NCBI GenBank assembly: GCA_002691205.1
Contig: NZHD01000086.1
Span: 33,034 to 97,033 of the forward strand
From: Deltaproteobacteria bacterium
GTDB taxonomy: Bacteria; Myxococcota_A; UBA9160; UBA4427
Length of the DNA stretch: 64,000 nucleotides
Direction: 5' to 3'
Shown in pieces: positions 25,924-35,265 of this stretch (the stretch's first letter is position 1; the number at the start of each line of letters is the position of its first letter). The notes beneath the pieces were generated by a model. The model had not been told where the DNA came from and did not search any database. It worked only from the letters and a program-made list of their open reading frames with translations. The position numbers and the translations under genes are program-made.

Positions 25924-26450
25924 CCCAAAAGAATTCGAATTCGAGCGGACTCACGCATCTCGATGCGGAGGGTCGGGCTCGCATGGTCAACGTCGGAGAA
26001 AAGGCCATGACCCACCGTATTTGTGTGGCCCGGTGTGAAGTGGTGATGAAGCCTGAAACCCTCGACTTGATTACTTCTGGACGGATCTCCAAGGGGGACG
26101 TGATGGCGACAGCCCGAGTGGCCGGCATTCAGGCCGCGAAACGGGCCGGTGAATGGATTCCGTTGGCTCATCCCATGCCTCTCGACGCAGTGGAAATTCG
26201 CCTGGACCCTTACCCCGAAGGGAGCTTGATCCGCGTGGAAGCCCGGGTGGAAGCGCATTGGAAAACCGGGGTTGAAATGGAATCGATGGTTGCAGCCTCG
26301 GCTTCCGCGCTCACTATCTATGATATGTGTAAAGCAGTGGACCGCGGCATGTCAGTTCAGAATTTAAGGCTCAGTGAGAAGATGGGCGGTAAAAGCGGCC
26401 ATTTCGTTCGAGAAGGTGAAGGATCGGCCTCACTTTCCCCAGGGGAATAA
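25920..26450 (+). CDS. moaC: Cyclic pyranopterin monophosphate synthase accessory protein
   Basis: A 176-residue MoaC, which converts the 3',8-cyclo-GTP product of MoaA into cyclic pyranopterin monophosphate in molybdenum-cofactor synthesis. Diagnostic residues are visible: GDVMATARVAGI near 60-71, the core IPLAHPMPLD near 79-88, VEMESMVAASASALTIYDMCKAVDRGM (cited by its ends, near 119-145) and KMGGKSG near 156. The N-terminal THLDAEGRARMVNVG also fits. ATG 25920 overlaps the lipase stop; an in-frame upstream ATG at 25893 lies inside that gene and is rejected. moaA and the other moa/mog genes are not in the window. Confidence 0.95.
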   Translation: MTQKNSNSSGLTHLDAEGRARMVNVGEKAMTHRICVARCEVVMKPETLDLITSGRISKGDVMATARVAGIQAAKRAGEWIPLAHPMPLDAVEIRLDPYPEGSLIRVEARVEAHWKTGVEMESMVAASASALTIYDMCKAVDRGMSVQNLRLSEKMGGKSGHFVREGEGSASLSPGE

Positions 26451-26527
26451 GATTGACGAGTCTGGAAACGGAAAAAAAAGAGGAACTATCCCACTCGACA
26501 CGGGGTCCTTCTCCCCGGAGGCACACT

Positions 26528-27187
26528 ATGAATTTCGAGATGGTAGAGCGAAGGCCGGGAGAGACCGCGGTGGCTGCGCGGAACGCACGGGGCATCGTAA
26601 TCGAGGATCCGGATGCGGACTTGGTGGCCCGTTGGAAGGCGGGTGATGACGATGCCTTCGAAACGTTGATCGGCCGGCATGAACAACGTGTGTTCCGACT
26701 TCTGATGCGGATGATGGGAACCCGCGAGGAAGCCGAAGACGTGGCCCAAGAGACTTTTTTGAGTCTGCACCGGCATGGTCGGCGTTTTCGTGGCGATTCT
26801 CGCTTTTCCACATTTGTTTATCGTGTGGCCGCTAATGCGGCTTTGAATCGTCGCCGATCTCTGGGTCGGAGTCGGGCTCGCGTTGACAAGCTCGCCGTAA
26901 GACAGGCCGCAGGAGACGATCTTCCCTATTCCCCCAGAGACCCTGAGGATGCCACTCTCGGTTTGGAAATGACTGAGCACGTGAGGGCCGCTCTTCAGAA
27001 GTTGTCCCCCACGCTTCGTATGCCCGTGGTTCTGTACGATATCGAAGGGCTGGCGTATTCAGAGATTGCCAAGGTTTTGAGCATTGCGGAAGGGACCGTG
27101 AAGTCCAGGATCCATCGTGCGCGGCAAGCTCTGCGAGAGGATTTAAGTGGAGTTGTGAACCAGCAGACTGAGAGAGAAATACTTTGA
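26528..27187 (+). CDS. ECF-type RNA polymerase sigma factor
   Basis: A 219-residue extracytoplasmic-function sigma factor. Region 2 (about residues 43-105) shows EEAEDVAQETFLSLHRH for core binding and FSTFVYRVAANAALNRRR for -10 recognition. Region 4 (about 158-205) shows the helix-turn-helix YSEIAKVLSIAEGTVKSRIH followed by RARQALRE. There is no region 3 or 1.1. ATG 26528 is fixed by GGAGG six bases upstream; an earlier TTG at 26453 would add 25 unconserved residues. The stop overlaps the TTG start of the anti-sigma gene, the usual arrangement that keeps a sigma factor and its antagonist in balance. The regulon is unknown; autoregulation is likely but no -35/-10 pair was recognised. Confidence 0.92.
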   Translation: MNFEMVERRPGETAVAARNARGIVIEDPDADLVARWKAGDDDAFETLIGRHEQRVFRLLMRMMGTREEAEDVAQETFLSLHRHGRRFRGDSRFSTFVYRVAANAALNRRRSLGRSRARVDKLAVRQAAGDDLPYSPRDPEDATLGLEMTEHVRAALQKLSPTLRMPVVLYDIEGLAYSEIAKVLSIAEGTVKSRIHRARQALREDLSGVVNQQTEREIL

Positions 27188-28167
27188 AGCATTCTGACAT
27201 TCGCAACCTCATGGCCGATTATCTCGAGGGCGATCTAGAACTCGACCAACGCGCTCTTTTCGATGCTCACTTAGACGATTGTTTGGTGTGCGCAGAAGAG
27301 ATTGCGGGTATGCGAGGGACCATCGCTCTGCTTCACAATTTACCGGACCCCCAAGTGCCGGCGGCCATGAGCCAGCAGGTGATGCGCCGAATACGATCGG
27401 GCGAAACGCGTTCAGCCTGGCGCGAGACGCTCAATTCGATTTTTGCCCCCGTGCTTGAGCCTCGCATTTTGGCCCCCATCTCAGCCGGGCTTTTAGTACT
27501 GGGCCTGGTGATTGGCACGGGAGAATTTAGTTTTCAGTCCGGTAGGCCAGAGGCTCAGGGCAGCTTGGCCCGAGGGAACGTGTTGACTCAGAGTGCCACC
27601 GCACAGTTCCGGAATATTCCAACGGATCGAGGCCAAGCTCGGTTTATCATGGTGCCCTCAGATGTGAGTTTTTCTCAAGGTGAGCCGATTCAGCTGACGC
27701 CTAGGCAAAGTATGATTGCGCTCTCTAAATTCATGGCGAGTCCCTCGCCCCTGGGCCAAATGCGATTCAACGCTTGGCCCCAGCCGCCCCTGGGCCAGGG
27801 TTCAAACTATGGCGGAAGCGCTCCTTTTTCTCCGTATGAAACGGTGGCGGTTCAGGGGGGAGCCAGTTCCTCCTCGCAAATGAATTTCGGCAGTCAGAAC
27901 TTGTCTTTTGGACTTGATCGTGCGCGCCAGCCCAGTGCGGATGAATGGTTGGTTCGGCTTCAGGATGACCCGTCTGGTTTTGCGGGACGCCTAGCTGCTG
28001 CGAGTTTGGCCGAACAGGAGCTGTGGGTCGAGTATCTCGCCAAGAGAGCTCTTGAAGAAGAACAGCTCGATGACGTCGTCGCCTCGCTGCGTTCAAGTCC
28101 GAGTCGGAGCGCCCGACTGCTGGCCGATGATTTTGAAGCGACTCGTCCGACGCCTCCAGCTCGCTAA
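27184..28167 (+). CDS. Membrane anti-sigma factor with zinc-finger (ZAS) domain
   Basis: A 327-residue protein starting with a TTG that overlaps the sigma stop. The N-terminal 80 residues form the zinc-binding anti-sigma domain with the HxxxCxxC motif as HLDDCLVC near 30-37. A hydrophobic helix (ILAPISAGLLVLGLVIGTG) follows near 97-115. The remaining 210 residues would lie outside the inner membrane; they are rich in Ser, Gly, Pro and Gln (GQGSNYGG, GASSSSQMNFGSQ) in the middle and end with a helical stretch. The long low-complexity periplasmic part is unusual for the family and may sense envelope state. It should hold the sigma factor inactive until a signal releases it, by proteolysis in the best known cases. 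Confidence 0.85.
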   Translation: MKHSDIRNLMADYLEGDLELDQRALFDAHLDDCLVCAEEIAGMRGTIALLHNLPDPQVPAAMSQQVMRRIRSGETRSAWRETLNSIFAPVLEPRILAPISAGLLVLGLVIGTGEFSFQSGRPEAQGSLARGNVLTQSATAQFRNIPTDRGQARFIMVPSDVSFSQGEPIQLTPRQSMIALSKFMASPSPLGQMRFNAWPQPPLGQGSNYGGSAPFSPYETVAVQGGASSSSQMNFGSQNLSFGLDRARQPSADEWLVRLQDDPSGFAGRLAAASLAEQELWVEYLAKRALEEEQLDDVVASLRSSPSRSARLLADDFEATRPTPPAR

Positions 28168-28255
28168 ATAGGCAGAGCGTACTCCTCTCCTGATCGGTAC
28201 TCTTCGTGCGTCGGTGGTCGGCTAGAGGCCTCCGTAGGAAGAGGAGCGGTTTCGA

Positions 28256-29521
28256 ATGAGGCGCGTCTTGATGAGCTGGCTGCTGTCCCCATTGGGGTTT
28301 GTGGGTCTGTTCCTGCTGCTTTTTTCGTTTCAGTCCATGGCTGAGTCCGAGACGCTGGCTTTTGAGACCTTAGATATGCGTCCCGATCAGCCTCCGAGTT
28401 GGAGCGGTCGTCATCTGTCGGCGCCCATCGTTTCGTTGTTCCGCGGGACAGACTACATGTACGCGGAGCGTACTTTTAGAATCGAGACGACGCCCGCTCA
28501 TGGATATCTCGATATTTTTTATGTTCGATCTGGCTTTCAGAAAAAATTTGAGCAAGCCGAGTCGCCCGTCGAAATCATCATCCCAGCGCGTATTGAATCG
28601 AGTCCAAGAGATTCTCTCACGATTCGTGCTTTTGCAGAGGGCTATGAACAGTCGAGCGTTCGGGTCGAGATCGATGGAAAGGTGAAGGATCTGGTGATTG
28701 ATCTCGAGCCTCTTCCCAATAAACTTGAGGCCATCGAGTATCGTTACTTTGCAGGCCGGGCCACGCTGACTTTTGTCACCAAGGAATCTCTCATGTTTCG
28801 AGTTCAGGATTCTGAATCGGGGTATGCCGTGATTCTGAATCAGACGGCCATCAGTCCGGCGGCTGCGGAGGTCGTTGAGCGTATCCAGGGCCCGAACATC
28901 ATCGAAGCCTACCATCAGCAATTGGGGGACGACTTGATGGTTGGCTTGGTTCTTAGAAATCAGGAGTCGGAAGAAACAGTGGATTTACGGTCTCGCCAGG
29001 CCTATGACGCCCCTCGCGATGTACATCTTTTTGAGGTGGATCTTGTTTCGACGGGTTCATCAGCCGCCTCCGTAGAGAATGCCTTAGCGGCTCTTGCTCG
29101 AGTTCAATCCGCAGATGTGAGTGGGTGCGCGGCCGTATTTGATGACAAGCTTCGCCGTGAACTGGATTCTGCGGAACTTGCCCGAGCTCTTCGTCCGCGA
29201 GGTGCATTCTCAGACCGGTATCTACGCGCTGCGATGCGTCGACTAGGGGAGGTGTCGGTGGACCAAACCGTCGACTTCGAAGACGGCAGTCGATTGCGTT
29301 TAGAGAGTCCTTTGGAGCTTGAGATGGCGATTACGAATTCAAGCACGGCCCGCGGTTATCTTTCGTTATTGCGTCGATTCGTCAGTGAGAATGAGGTCGA
29401 TTCCTTGGCTGAGAGACAAGGTTTTCGAAGTCTGTTGGCCCCGAGTTTGACGATGCAAGAGTTCGAGCAGAAGGTGGGCGTCGCTCGGGCCGCAGAGGCG
29501 AAGTGCCGAAATAACCCTTAG
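28256..29521 (+). CDS. Secreted or anchored protein of unknown function
   Basis: I do not recognise this 421-residue protein. It begins with a long hydrophobic segment LLSPLGFVGLFLLLFSFQ followed by SMAES, a Sec signal peptide with probable cleavage after SMA. The mature region has an N-terminal beta-rich part with a PEGA-like feel (THGYLDIF-type strand, FRIETTPAHGYLDIFYVRSG cited by its ends, and FAEGYEQSSVRVEIDG), resembling domains in which a decorated protein carries surface-associated repeats, and a helical C-terminal half with two Cys. The start has GAGGAGCGG upstream. It follows the sigma/anti-sigma pair by 88 nt, so it may be a target of that sigma factor. No lipobox is seen. Confidence 0.65.
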   Translation: MRRVLMSWLLSPLGFVGLFLLLFSFQSMAESETLAFETLDMRPDQPPSWSGRHLSAPIVSLFRGTDYMYAERTFRIETTPAHGYLDIFYVRSGFQKKFEQAESPVEIIIPARIESSPRDSLTIRAFAEGYEQSSVRVEIDGKVKDLVIDLEPLPNKLEAIEYRYFAGRATLTFVTKESLMFRVQDSESGYAVILNQTAISPAAAEVVERIQGPNIIEAYHQQLGDDLMVGLVLRNQESEETVDLRSRQAYDAPRDVHLFEVDLVSTGSSAASVENALAALARVQSADVSGCAAVFDDKLRRELDSAELARALRPRGAFSDRYLRAAMRRLGEVSVDQTVDFEDGSRLRLESPLELEMAITNSSTARGYLSLLRRFVSENEVDSLAERQGFRSLLAPSLTMQEFEQKVGVARAAEAKCRNNP

Positions 29522-29624
29522 CGACGGTTTTGAATGCCGGGTCAGTCTTTAGGTTCACGGTGGCGTCGGCTTGAGAAGGTCTTTACTTTGGGCTTCGATC
29601 TCGGTCCCGAGAAGATTCGAAGAG

Positions 29625-30374
29625 ATGAGCAAAAGCACTGTAGGCATGGATTCCTCCTCTCTGGTGGGTGTTCGGAGGGAAGCGCGAAAGGTCAGCCGGC
29701 GAGTAAATCGAGAGGCGCCGCGCGAGCGGCTCGAACGACTTGGGGTGAGTTCTTTATCCGACGCAGAACTTACTTCGCTCGTGCTTCGAACAGGTGTTAG
29801 GCACCTCGATGTGCTTTCTCTTGCTCAGGTGCTTTTATCCGACGTGGGTGGCATTCAGGGGCTTGCGGCTCTTTCTTTGAGACAACTGACCATGCACTTT
29901 GGGCTAGGTCGAGCTAAATCGGCTTCTCTTTTGGCGGCATGGGAACTCGGTAACCGATTGGCGAGCAGTCCTCAGTTGGATCCCGGGGTGCCGATCCTTC
30001 ATCCGCAAGATGTTCATCGCCATTTTTTTCAACGATTGCGTCGCCTCCGCGAGGAGCATTGTTTTGTTCTGATCTTAGATGGCCGGAACCGTGTGATTCG
30101 AGAGTCGCAGGTTTCGGTAGGAACCTTGACTTCCAGTTTGGTTCATCCACGAGAGGTTTTTCGTGTGGCTGTGAGGGACGCTGCAGCATCTTTGATCCTT
30201 GTTCACAATCACCCCAGTGGAGACCCCGCTCCAAGTCGTCAGGACCTCGACATGACTCGCCGTCTCGTCGAGGTTGGGCACCTTTTAGGAATTCGCTTAG
30301 TGGACCATATCATCGTGGCCGAGTCGGGCTTCTACAGCTTTCGAGAACACGATTGCCTGGAGGGGGATTCCTAA
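29625..30374 (+). CDS. radC: RadC family JAB/MPN+ domain protein
   Basis: A 249-residue protein with an N-terminal helix-hairpin-helix-like region (LSDAELTSLVLRTG) and a C-terminal JAMM metalloprotease-type domain. The catalytic pattern appears as SLVHPREVF near 170-178, then VHNHPSGDPAPSRQD near 195-209, which supplies the HxHx(7)D zinc ligands. RadC was once linked to recombinational repair; its biochemical activity is unresolved. The frame extends to a TTG at 29571; ATG 29625 or ATG 29646 better match the family N-terminus (ERLERLGVSSLSDAELT), and the choice is uncertain. It sits between an unknown secreted protein and a PilZ gene and belongs to neither functionally. Confidence 0.9.
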   Translation: MSKSTVGMDSSSLVGVRREARKVSRRVNREAPRERLERLGVSSLSDAELTSLVLRTGVRHLDVLSLAQVLLSDVGGIQGLAALSLRQLTMHFGLGRAKSASLLAAWELGNRLASSPQLDPGVPILHPQDVHRHFFQRLRRLREEHCFVLILDGRNRVIRESQVSVGTLTSSLVHPREVFRVAVRDAAASLILVHNHPSGDPAPSRQDLDMTRRLVEVGHLLGIRLVDHIIVAESGFYSFREHDCLEGDS

Positions 30375-30492
30375 GTACCTGATTTTAATAAGATTTAAAG
30401 TATTTTGATGAATATCAAAAAGGGGCTCAGGCAGACACCGAGTTTGGCCGATGAAGGAAAAGGGCGGGAAGTGGAAGAAGGAGGATTTGCGG

Positions 30493-30873
30493 ATGGCGAG
30501 TGTGACCGTCGAAAGCCAACACGAAGATCCATGCCAGGTCGAACTCGATCTCGATCGGCGCCAGGCACAAAGAACTCGGTTGATTGTTCGAGTCGAGTAT
30601 TCGACGGTGGACGAGTTTTTTTCGGATTTCACGCGCGACATTAATCGGGGAGGCTTATTTATCGAGACCTCTCGACCCCTGTCCTTGGGCTCAGAAGTGA
30701 TGATGCGTTTCAACCTGCCTGAACAAAGGGAGGTGATCGAGACAGTTGGGCATGTGGTTCGGGTCACTCCTGGAAGTCGCCTGGAACCTTCAGGGATGGG
30801 GCTTGAATTTGAGCAACTTCGTGGCATCGATCGCGTCCGAATCGACGCGCTGGTCCGAACGTTGAAAGCCTAA
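30493..30873 (+). CDS. PilZ domain protein (putative c-di-GMP effector)
   Basis: A 126-residue single PilZ domain. The arginine-rich RRQAQRTR near residues 21-28 precedes a first strand RVEYS, and the second element DINRGGLFIET near 47-57 fits the D/NxSxxG-type motif with Asn in place of Ser. LGSEVMMRFNLP and the C-terminal GMGLEFEQL complete the barrel. Such domains bind cyclic di-GMP and alter motility, polysaccharide or type IV pilus output. From memory, single-domain copies of this subtype are numerous in myxobacteria. ATG 30493 has the strong site AAGGAGG seven bases upstream, so a longer upstream reading is rejected. It converges with ssb, with 47 nt between them. Confidence 0.88.
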   Translation: MASVTVESQHEDPCQVELDLDRRQAQRTRLIVRVEYSTVDEFFSDFTRDINRGGLFIETSRPLSLGSEVMMRFNLPEQREVIETVGHVVRVTPGSRLEPSGMGLEFEQLRGIDRVRIDALVRTLKA

Positions 30874-30920
30874 TTTCTTTTACGCGGCCCTTCTTCGATG
30901 GTCCCAAAGGGCCTTCCTGC

Positions 30921-31385
30921 TTAGAATGGAATGTCGTCGCCTGGCTCTGGCGGTCCGTCGTTCATGGGGCCTCGAGGTTCCTCGCCTTGTGGGCCTGTTG
31001 GAGTGCCCATTGAGGCTGGATTTCCGCCTCCAGCCGTTTCCCCGGTGTCGTTGCGTCCCGAGCCAAGGAATTGCACGGTTTGAGCGGTGACCTCGGTCGT
31101 ATATCGTTTTTGCTTTTCCTTGTCCTCCCACTCCCGTGTTTGAATTCGGCCTTCGAGGTAGACAGAGCGTCCCTTGGAGAGATATTTCGAACAAAGCTCG
31201 GCCGTTTTGCCCCAGACGACGACGCGATGCCATTCTGTGCGCTCGCTTTTCTCGCCGTTTTTGTCGTTCCACGTCTCACTTGTAGCGACGGTGAAATTGG
31301 CCACAGCTTGACCGCTTTGGGTGTATCGAAGCTCAGGATCACGACCCAAGTTTCCGAGAAGAATTACTTTGTTGACGCCTGCCAT
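30921..31385 (-). CDS. ssb: Single-stranded DNA-binding protein
   Basis: A 154-residue SSB that coats single-stranded DNA during replication and repair. The OB fold is clear from [18 protein letters not shown] near residue 5 through [13 protein letters not shown] near 51 to [15 protein letters not shown] near 72-86. A Gly/Pro-rich linker follows, and the acidic tip DDIPF at the end is the docking peptide for partner proteins. A very long upstream-open frame continues antisense through ftsK, but ATG 31385 is where family homology begins and GGAG lies about nine bases upstream. It diverges from ftsK, with 220 nt between starts. Confidence 0.95.
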   Translation of the reverse strand: MAGVNKVILLGNLGRDPELRYTQSGQAVANFTVATSETWNDKNGEKSERTEWHRVVVWGKTAELCSKYLSKGRSVYLEGRIQTREWEDKEKQKRYTTEVTAQTVQFLGSGRNDTGETAGGGNPASMGTPTGPQGEEPRGPMNDGPPEPGDDIPF

Positions 31386-31605
31386 AGGGGGTTTCTCCAA
31401 GATCGGGGGGGTAGCGAGAGGATTCCTGGGGCGAGGCGGACCGTCAAGGGTGTCCATGAAGTCTCTATATGGCGAGGATCGGATGGCGCCGCATGCAAGG
31501 GGAAGGTATCTTATGAATGTCGTCCCTTTCCGGGGGGGTAGGGGGCGAGAGTGGCGCATAATGCGTATTGTGGGATTTTGTTGAGCTCCCAGGGTGTTTT
31601 TTCCC

Positions 31606-34062
31606 ATGGCTAGAGCGGTCGCCAAGAAAAGGGCAGCCCGGAAGTCGGTTGAGCCCGAGGCTTCGGGCTGGATGGTCTTGGCTGTATCCGAAATTTCGGG
31701 TCTGGTGCTGTTGAGCCTCGCAGCCTTACTGACCCTTGCCCTGGCCACGTATTCGGACTCGGATCCTCTTCTAAGTCTTTCACCCGTAGCGAATGCGGCG
31801 GGGTTAGTGGGGGCCAATTTGAGCGGCGGACTCATTTGGCTCTTGGGTTGGGGCTCCCTGGTTAGCGTGGTGGCTCTGACACTTCTCGGCGGTAGTTTGG
31901 TGATCGGGCGTGGAGCGAACGCACTGGGGACCCGCGCCTGGACGGGCCTTTTCTTGCTCACCGTGGCGGCTGCGACATTGCCTCCTTTGCTCGACAGTTT
32001 GGCCCCCGGTCGGCTCGGGTCGGAGCTCGGAGGGCAATTGGGAGATCGCCTTTCGAGCCTCGAAGAATTGTTACTCAGCCATTGGGGAGCGCTCCTTCTA
32101 AATGTTGTTCTCGTCTTGGTTGGCTTCCTAAGCGTTACGGGAATTTCAACGGGGGCTGCATTGCTGGCTCTTGGTTCCGGGGCGAATTGGATTGGCGAGG
32201 TCACCGTGGCCGGAGGGGGGCGTTTGGTGACCGCGGTCGTCGCGCTGGGTCAGCGGATCGCGGCTTCGGCCGAAAGCACTTTGACTCGTCTAGGAGAGAC
32301 TTGGGTCGCCTTCGGAGTTTGGCGCGAACGTCGTGCTCGACGAGGTCGCGTTGAAGAGTTGCGGACCCCCGAATTGCCTCCAGAGCCCAAGCCAGCCAAG
32401 CTAAAAGATTCTCAAGCGACGCCGTCAGAGCCTGCGCCCGAGGGAGTTGAAGCGAGCCAGCGGCGTGGTGGACCGCGTCACGACCCTCAGATCGTTGATC
32501 ATATTGAAGAACGCGAGAGCGTCAGGAAGCCCGAGCAGGAGGCTTTTCAATTTAAAGACGAAGGTCCATCGGGGCCTTTCCAGTTGCCAGACGTCGCCCT
32601 TTTTGAGTCTCCTCCCGAGGGCGTGAGGAACTTCGATCGTGAAAGTTTGTTGATGAACTCACGCATTCTTGAGAAGAAACTCTCGGACTTCGGCGTGAAG
32701 GGCAAGGTGGTGCGTGTTCATCCAGGCCCTGTGATTACGATGTATGAGTATGAGCCTGCCCCGGGCGTCAAAGTGAATAAAATTGTAGGCCTGACCGATG
32801 ACCTGGCGATGGCGCTTCGGGCCATTTCCATTCGAATCATCGCACCGCTCCCCGGCAAAAGTGTTGTTGGAATTGAAATCCCGAATGCATCTCGTGAAAT
32901 GGTTTATCTTCGAAGCATTCTCGAGAGCGATGGCTTTAGGAAGAGCAAGTCAGCGATCAGCGTTGCCATGGGCAAGGATATTTTTGGAAACCCGGTCAGC
33001 TCGGACCTTGCAAAGATGCCGCACCTTTTGGTGGCGGGGTCTACAGGAACGGGAAAAAGTGTTTTCTTGAATTCGTTTCTTTGTTCGCTGTTATGTCGAG
33101 CGACCCCAGATGAATTAAAGCTCTTGTTAGTCGATCCGAAATTGCTTGAGCTTTCGATCTATCAAGGCATTCCGCATCTCATTGCCGATGTGGTGACGAA
33201 TCCGAAGAAAGCAGCGGCCGCGCTCCAGGGGATCGTTCGAAAGATGGAAGAGCGCTACGTCATGATGAGTTCGGTGAAGGTTCGTAATGTGGCTCAGTTT
33301 AACGAGAAGGCGCTGGAGCAAATCGAAGCGGGAAATCCGACCTTCGAGATCAAGACTCGGTCTGATAGTGGAGAAGAGACCTCCGAAGAGGTGGCCTGGG
33401 CCACCATGCCTTACATCGTGGTGGTTATCGACGAGTTGGCTGATCTCATGGTGATGGCGGCTAAGACGGTGGAAGAGTCTTTGCAGCGTTTGGCTCAGAT
33501 GGCTCGAGCCGCGGGAATTCATCTTGTTTTGGCGACCCAGCGTCCAAGCGTGGATGTGTTGACGGGTGTGATTAAGGCGAATTTTCCGTCACGGGTTTCT
33601 TTTCAAGTTTCGTCAGCCACGGACTCAAGGACAATTTTGGACCAGAAGGGTGCTGAGAACCTTTTGGGTCTGGGTGACCTGCTCTTTTTGCCCCCAAGTA
33701 CGGCGCTGGTGGAACGCTTGCATGGCTGTTTTGTGAGTGAGAAGGAAGTCGTGGAGTTAGTGGATTTCTTGAAGGAGCAAGGGAACCCGGTTTTCGATGA
33801 GGAGCTTGTTCGCTTTACGGCCGAAACCAACGAGGGTTCCGATTCAGATTCGGATGAGGACGTGGATGAGATGTTTGATCAAGCTGTGGCCGTCGTGGCC
33901 GAGAGCCGCAATGCTTCCATTTCCTATGTCCAGCGCCGCTTGAAAGTGGGATATAACCGTGCTGCTCGTATGGTCGAGAAGATGGAGAACGACGGGATGG
34001 TGGGCCCTCAGGTCGGTACCCGCTCTCGTGAAGTCTTTTTGAGGAATCCGGACGAAGAGTGA
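31606..34062 (+). CDS. ftsK: DNA translocase FtsK/SpoIIIE
   Basis: An 818-residue division-site DNA translocase that clears chromosome termini from the septum and activates dimer resolution. Four hydrophobic segments in the first 200 residues anchor it in the inner membrane (near 27-53, 65-95, 100-125 and 160-185). A moderately short charged linker follows. The motor has an alpha/beta region from about 340, Walker [10 protein letters not shown] near 477-485, Walker [12 protein letters not shown] near 600-610, and the [12 protein letters not shown] stretch near 635. The C-terminal winged helix gamma domain ([20 protein letters not shown], near 780) reads KOPS DNA motifs. GTG 31594 is an alternative start four codons earlier. 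It overlaps or abuts lolA, an arrangement shared with many Proteobacteria. Confidence 0.95.
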   Translation: MARAVAKKRAARKSVEPEASGWMVLAVSEISGLVLLSLAALLTLALATYSDSDPLLSLSPVANAAGLVGANLSGGLIWLLGWGSLVSVVALTLLGGSLVIGRGANALGTRAWTGLFLLTVAAATLPPLLDSLAPGRLGSELGGQLGDRLSSLEELLLSHWGALLLNVVLVLVGFLSVTGISTGAALLALGSGANWIGEVTVAGGGRLVTAVVALGQRIAASAESTLTRLGETWVAFGVWRERRARRGRVEELRTPELPPEPKPAKLKDSQATPSEPAPEGVEASQRRGGPRHDPQIVDHIEERESVRKPEQEAFQFKDEGPSGPFQLPDVALFESPPEGVRNFDRESLLMNSRILEKKLSDFGVKGKVVRVHPGPVITMYEYEPAPGVKVNKIVGLTDDLAMALRAISIRIIAPLPGKSVVGIEIPNASREMVYLRSILESDGFRKSKSAISVAMGKDIFGNPVSSDLAKMPHLLVAGSTGTGKSVFLNSFLCSLLCRATPDELKLLLVDPKLLELSIYQGIPHLIADVVTNPKKAAAALQGIVRKMEERYVMMSSVKVRNVAQFNEKALEQIEAGNPTFEIKTRSDSGEETSEEVAWATMPYIVVVIDELADLMVMAAKTVEESLQRLAQMARAAGIHLVLATQRPSVDVLTGVIKANFPSRVSFQVSSATDSRTILDQKGAENLLGLGDLLFLPPSTALVERLHGCFVSEKEVVELVDFLKEQGNPVFDEELVRFTAETNEGSDSDSDEDVDEMFDQAVAVVAESRNASISYVQRRLKVGYNRAARMVEKMENDGMVGPQVGTRSREVFLRNPDEE

Positions 34063-34085
34063 GGGGCGGAGTGATCATCAGGAGC

Positions 34086-34835
34086 ATGTTCACTTTGATT
34101 CAGGAGTTCTCTCGGGCGACTTCGCTATGGACTCTAAGCCTCGGGTTGATCTGTCTCTTGGGGCCTTTGTTTTCTCCGAAGGCATCGGTTGCTTCCGAAA
34201 ATGAAACGGACCAGAAGTCGACAGAGACGGTCTGTGGCGACATTGACGCGATCGTGGCTCTCGTTCAGCGACGCTACGACGGGATCGAAGATTTGTCTGC
34301 GCAGTTTGAACAAACGAGTCGCTCCGTTGTTCTGGCTGGTTCGCCTAACTTGGGCCCTGCGAAGAGTCTCGGCGAAGTGGTGCTCGCTAAGCCTGGTCGA
34401 ATGCGATGGAGCTATTCAGAGCCCGATCCAAGTGTAGTCGTAAGCAATGGGGAAGTGCTCTGGGTTTACGACGTGACGGGGCACCAAGTCACTCGGGTGC
34501 CGGTGGATCAAGGGTATCTTTCAGGGGCGGCGCTCCACTTCCTTTTGGGCGGGGGCGAACTGAGCGAATCCTTTGAAATCAGCTCACTTGGATGCGAGGC
34601 CGACGGCGTTCAGTTGGAGTTGAAGCCTCTGTCGCCCAGTAGTTATGAGCGTTTGTCGATGACTGTGGACACGGCTTCTGGGCTCGTCACGGCCACTGCC
34701 ATCGATGATCTCTTTGGCAACCGGACTTGGGTACGGTTCAAGGCCTTAAAGGTGAATCAGTCGCCGAAGTCAGAGGTTTTTGAATTCACGGTCCCTAAAG
34801 GGGTCGAAGTGATCGATCTCAGCGGGCCCTCGTAA
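34086..34835 (+). CDS. lolA: Outer-membrane lipoprotein carrier protein
   Basis: A 249-residue periplasmic chaperone that carries lipoproteins from LolCDE to the outer membrane. A signal peptide (TLSLGLICLLGPLFSPKASVA, cited from its hydrophobic core) precedes the mature sequence. LolA hallmarks are the FEQTSRS strand near 75, LGEVVLAKPGRMRWSY near 96-111, SNGEVLWVYD near 121 and VTRVPVDQ near 135, forming the half-barrel that shields lipid chains. ATG 34086 is preferred because the signal peptide begins there; a GTG at 34059 overlapping the ftsK stop is also possible. Placement directly after ftsK is conserved in many diderms. Its presence is good evidence for an outer membrane. Confidence 0.93.
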   Translation: MFTLIQEFSRATSLWTLSLGLICLLGPLFSPKASVASENETDQKSTETVCGDIDAIVALVQRRYDGIEDLSAQFEQTSRSVVLAGSPNLGPAKSLGEVVLAKPGRMRWSYSEPDPSVVVSNGEVLWVYDVTGHQVTRVPVDQGYLSGAALHFLLGGGELSESFEISSLGCEADGVQLELKPLSPSSYERLSMTVDTASGLVTATAIDDLFGNRTWVRFKALKVNQSPKSEVFEFTVPKGVEVIDLSGPS

Positions 34836-34894
34836 AGTGTCTGAATTTTCAAGAGAGCGTGAGAGATACAACGGGCTGCCGAGAGAGGCAGAAA

Positions 34895-35107
34895 ATGTTC
34901 CTAAAATCGGAATATGCGTTCCTAAAAAAAGAACTCCGCAAATCATTTCTCAGTGGAATGCTTGAGCCCTTTGAAAAGTTTAAACAGTTTGAAAACCTCG
35001 CTGTTTTGAATGAAGTCACAGAGGGGAAAAACCTTCATCGGTGGCCCTTCGGTTTCGGTGCGGAGCATTCCTTAGAAATATCGTCTGATTCATCTTTCGG
35101 CTCTTAA
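34895..35107 (+). CDS. Possible small protein, 70 residues
   Basis: An ATG with AGAGG seven bases upstream opens a 70-codon frame: N-terminal MFLKSEYAFLKKELRKSF followed by a Phe-rich segment PFEKFKQFENL and a Ser-rich end. It resembles no family I know, it is A-rich compared with its neighbours, and it lies in an otherwise gene-free region between lolA and the mpa promoter. It could be spurious. A small hairpin CTGCC/GGCAG lies just ahead at about 34875-34890 and might instead mark the end of the ftsK-lolA transcript. Confidence 0.25.
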   Translation: MFLKSEYAFLKKELRKSFLSGMLEPFEKFKQFENLAVLNEVTEGKNLHRWPFGFGAEHSLEISSDSSFGS

Positions 35108-35231
35108 AGCCTTGAGCGAAGCCTTGTGCAGATCACTGTTTTGAAAATGCCGATTTTTTTTTCCAAACACAAAGTCGAGAGTTGGGTTGGGCTAAAAGCG
35201 GCGATCTGGCCGTTCTGAAGGCCTTCTGCGC

Positions 35232-35259
35232 TTGACACTCGATAGCCAAGGGTTAGACT
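35232..35259 (+). promoter_or_regulatory. Sigma70-type promoter for mpa
   Basis: A perfect -35 box TTGACA at 35232-35237 and a -10-like TAGACT at 35254-35259 are separated by 16 nt. Transcription would start near 35266, leaving a leader of roughly 385 nt before the mpa start at 35652. This is the clearest promoter in the window and indicates that mpa is not simply read from ftsK-lolA. Confidence 0.6.
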
Positions 35260-35265
35260 TTTTTG

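Noticed and set aside
31386..32204. Long minus-strand open frame continuing upstream of ssb, antisense to ftsK.
   Set aside because: It shows no family similarity, is Ser/Pro/Arg-rich as typical of antisense reading in this composition, and ssb has a well-placed start at 31385.
34895..35107. Treating the 70-codon frame after lolA as a definite gene.
   Set aside because: It has a moderate ribosome site but unusual composition and no similarity to anything known to me, so it is listed only as possible.
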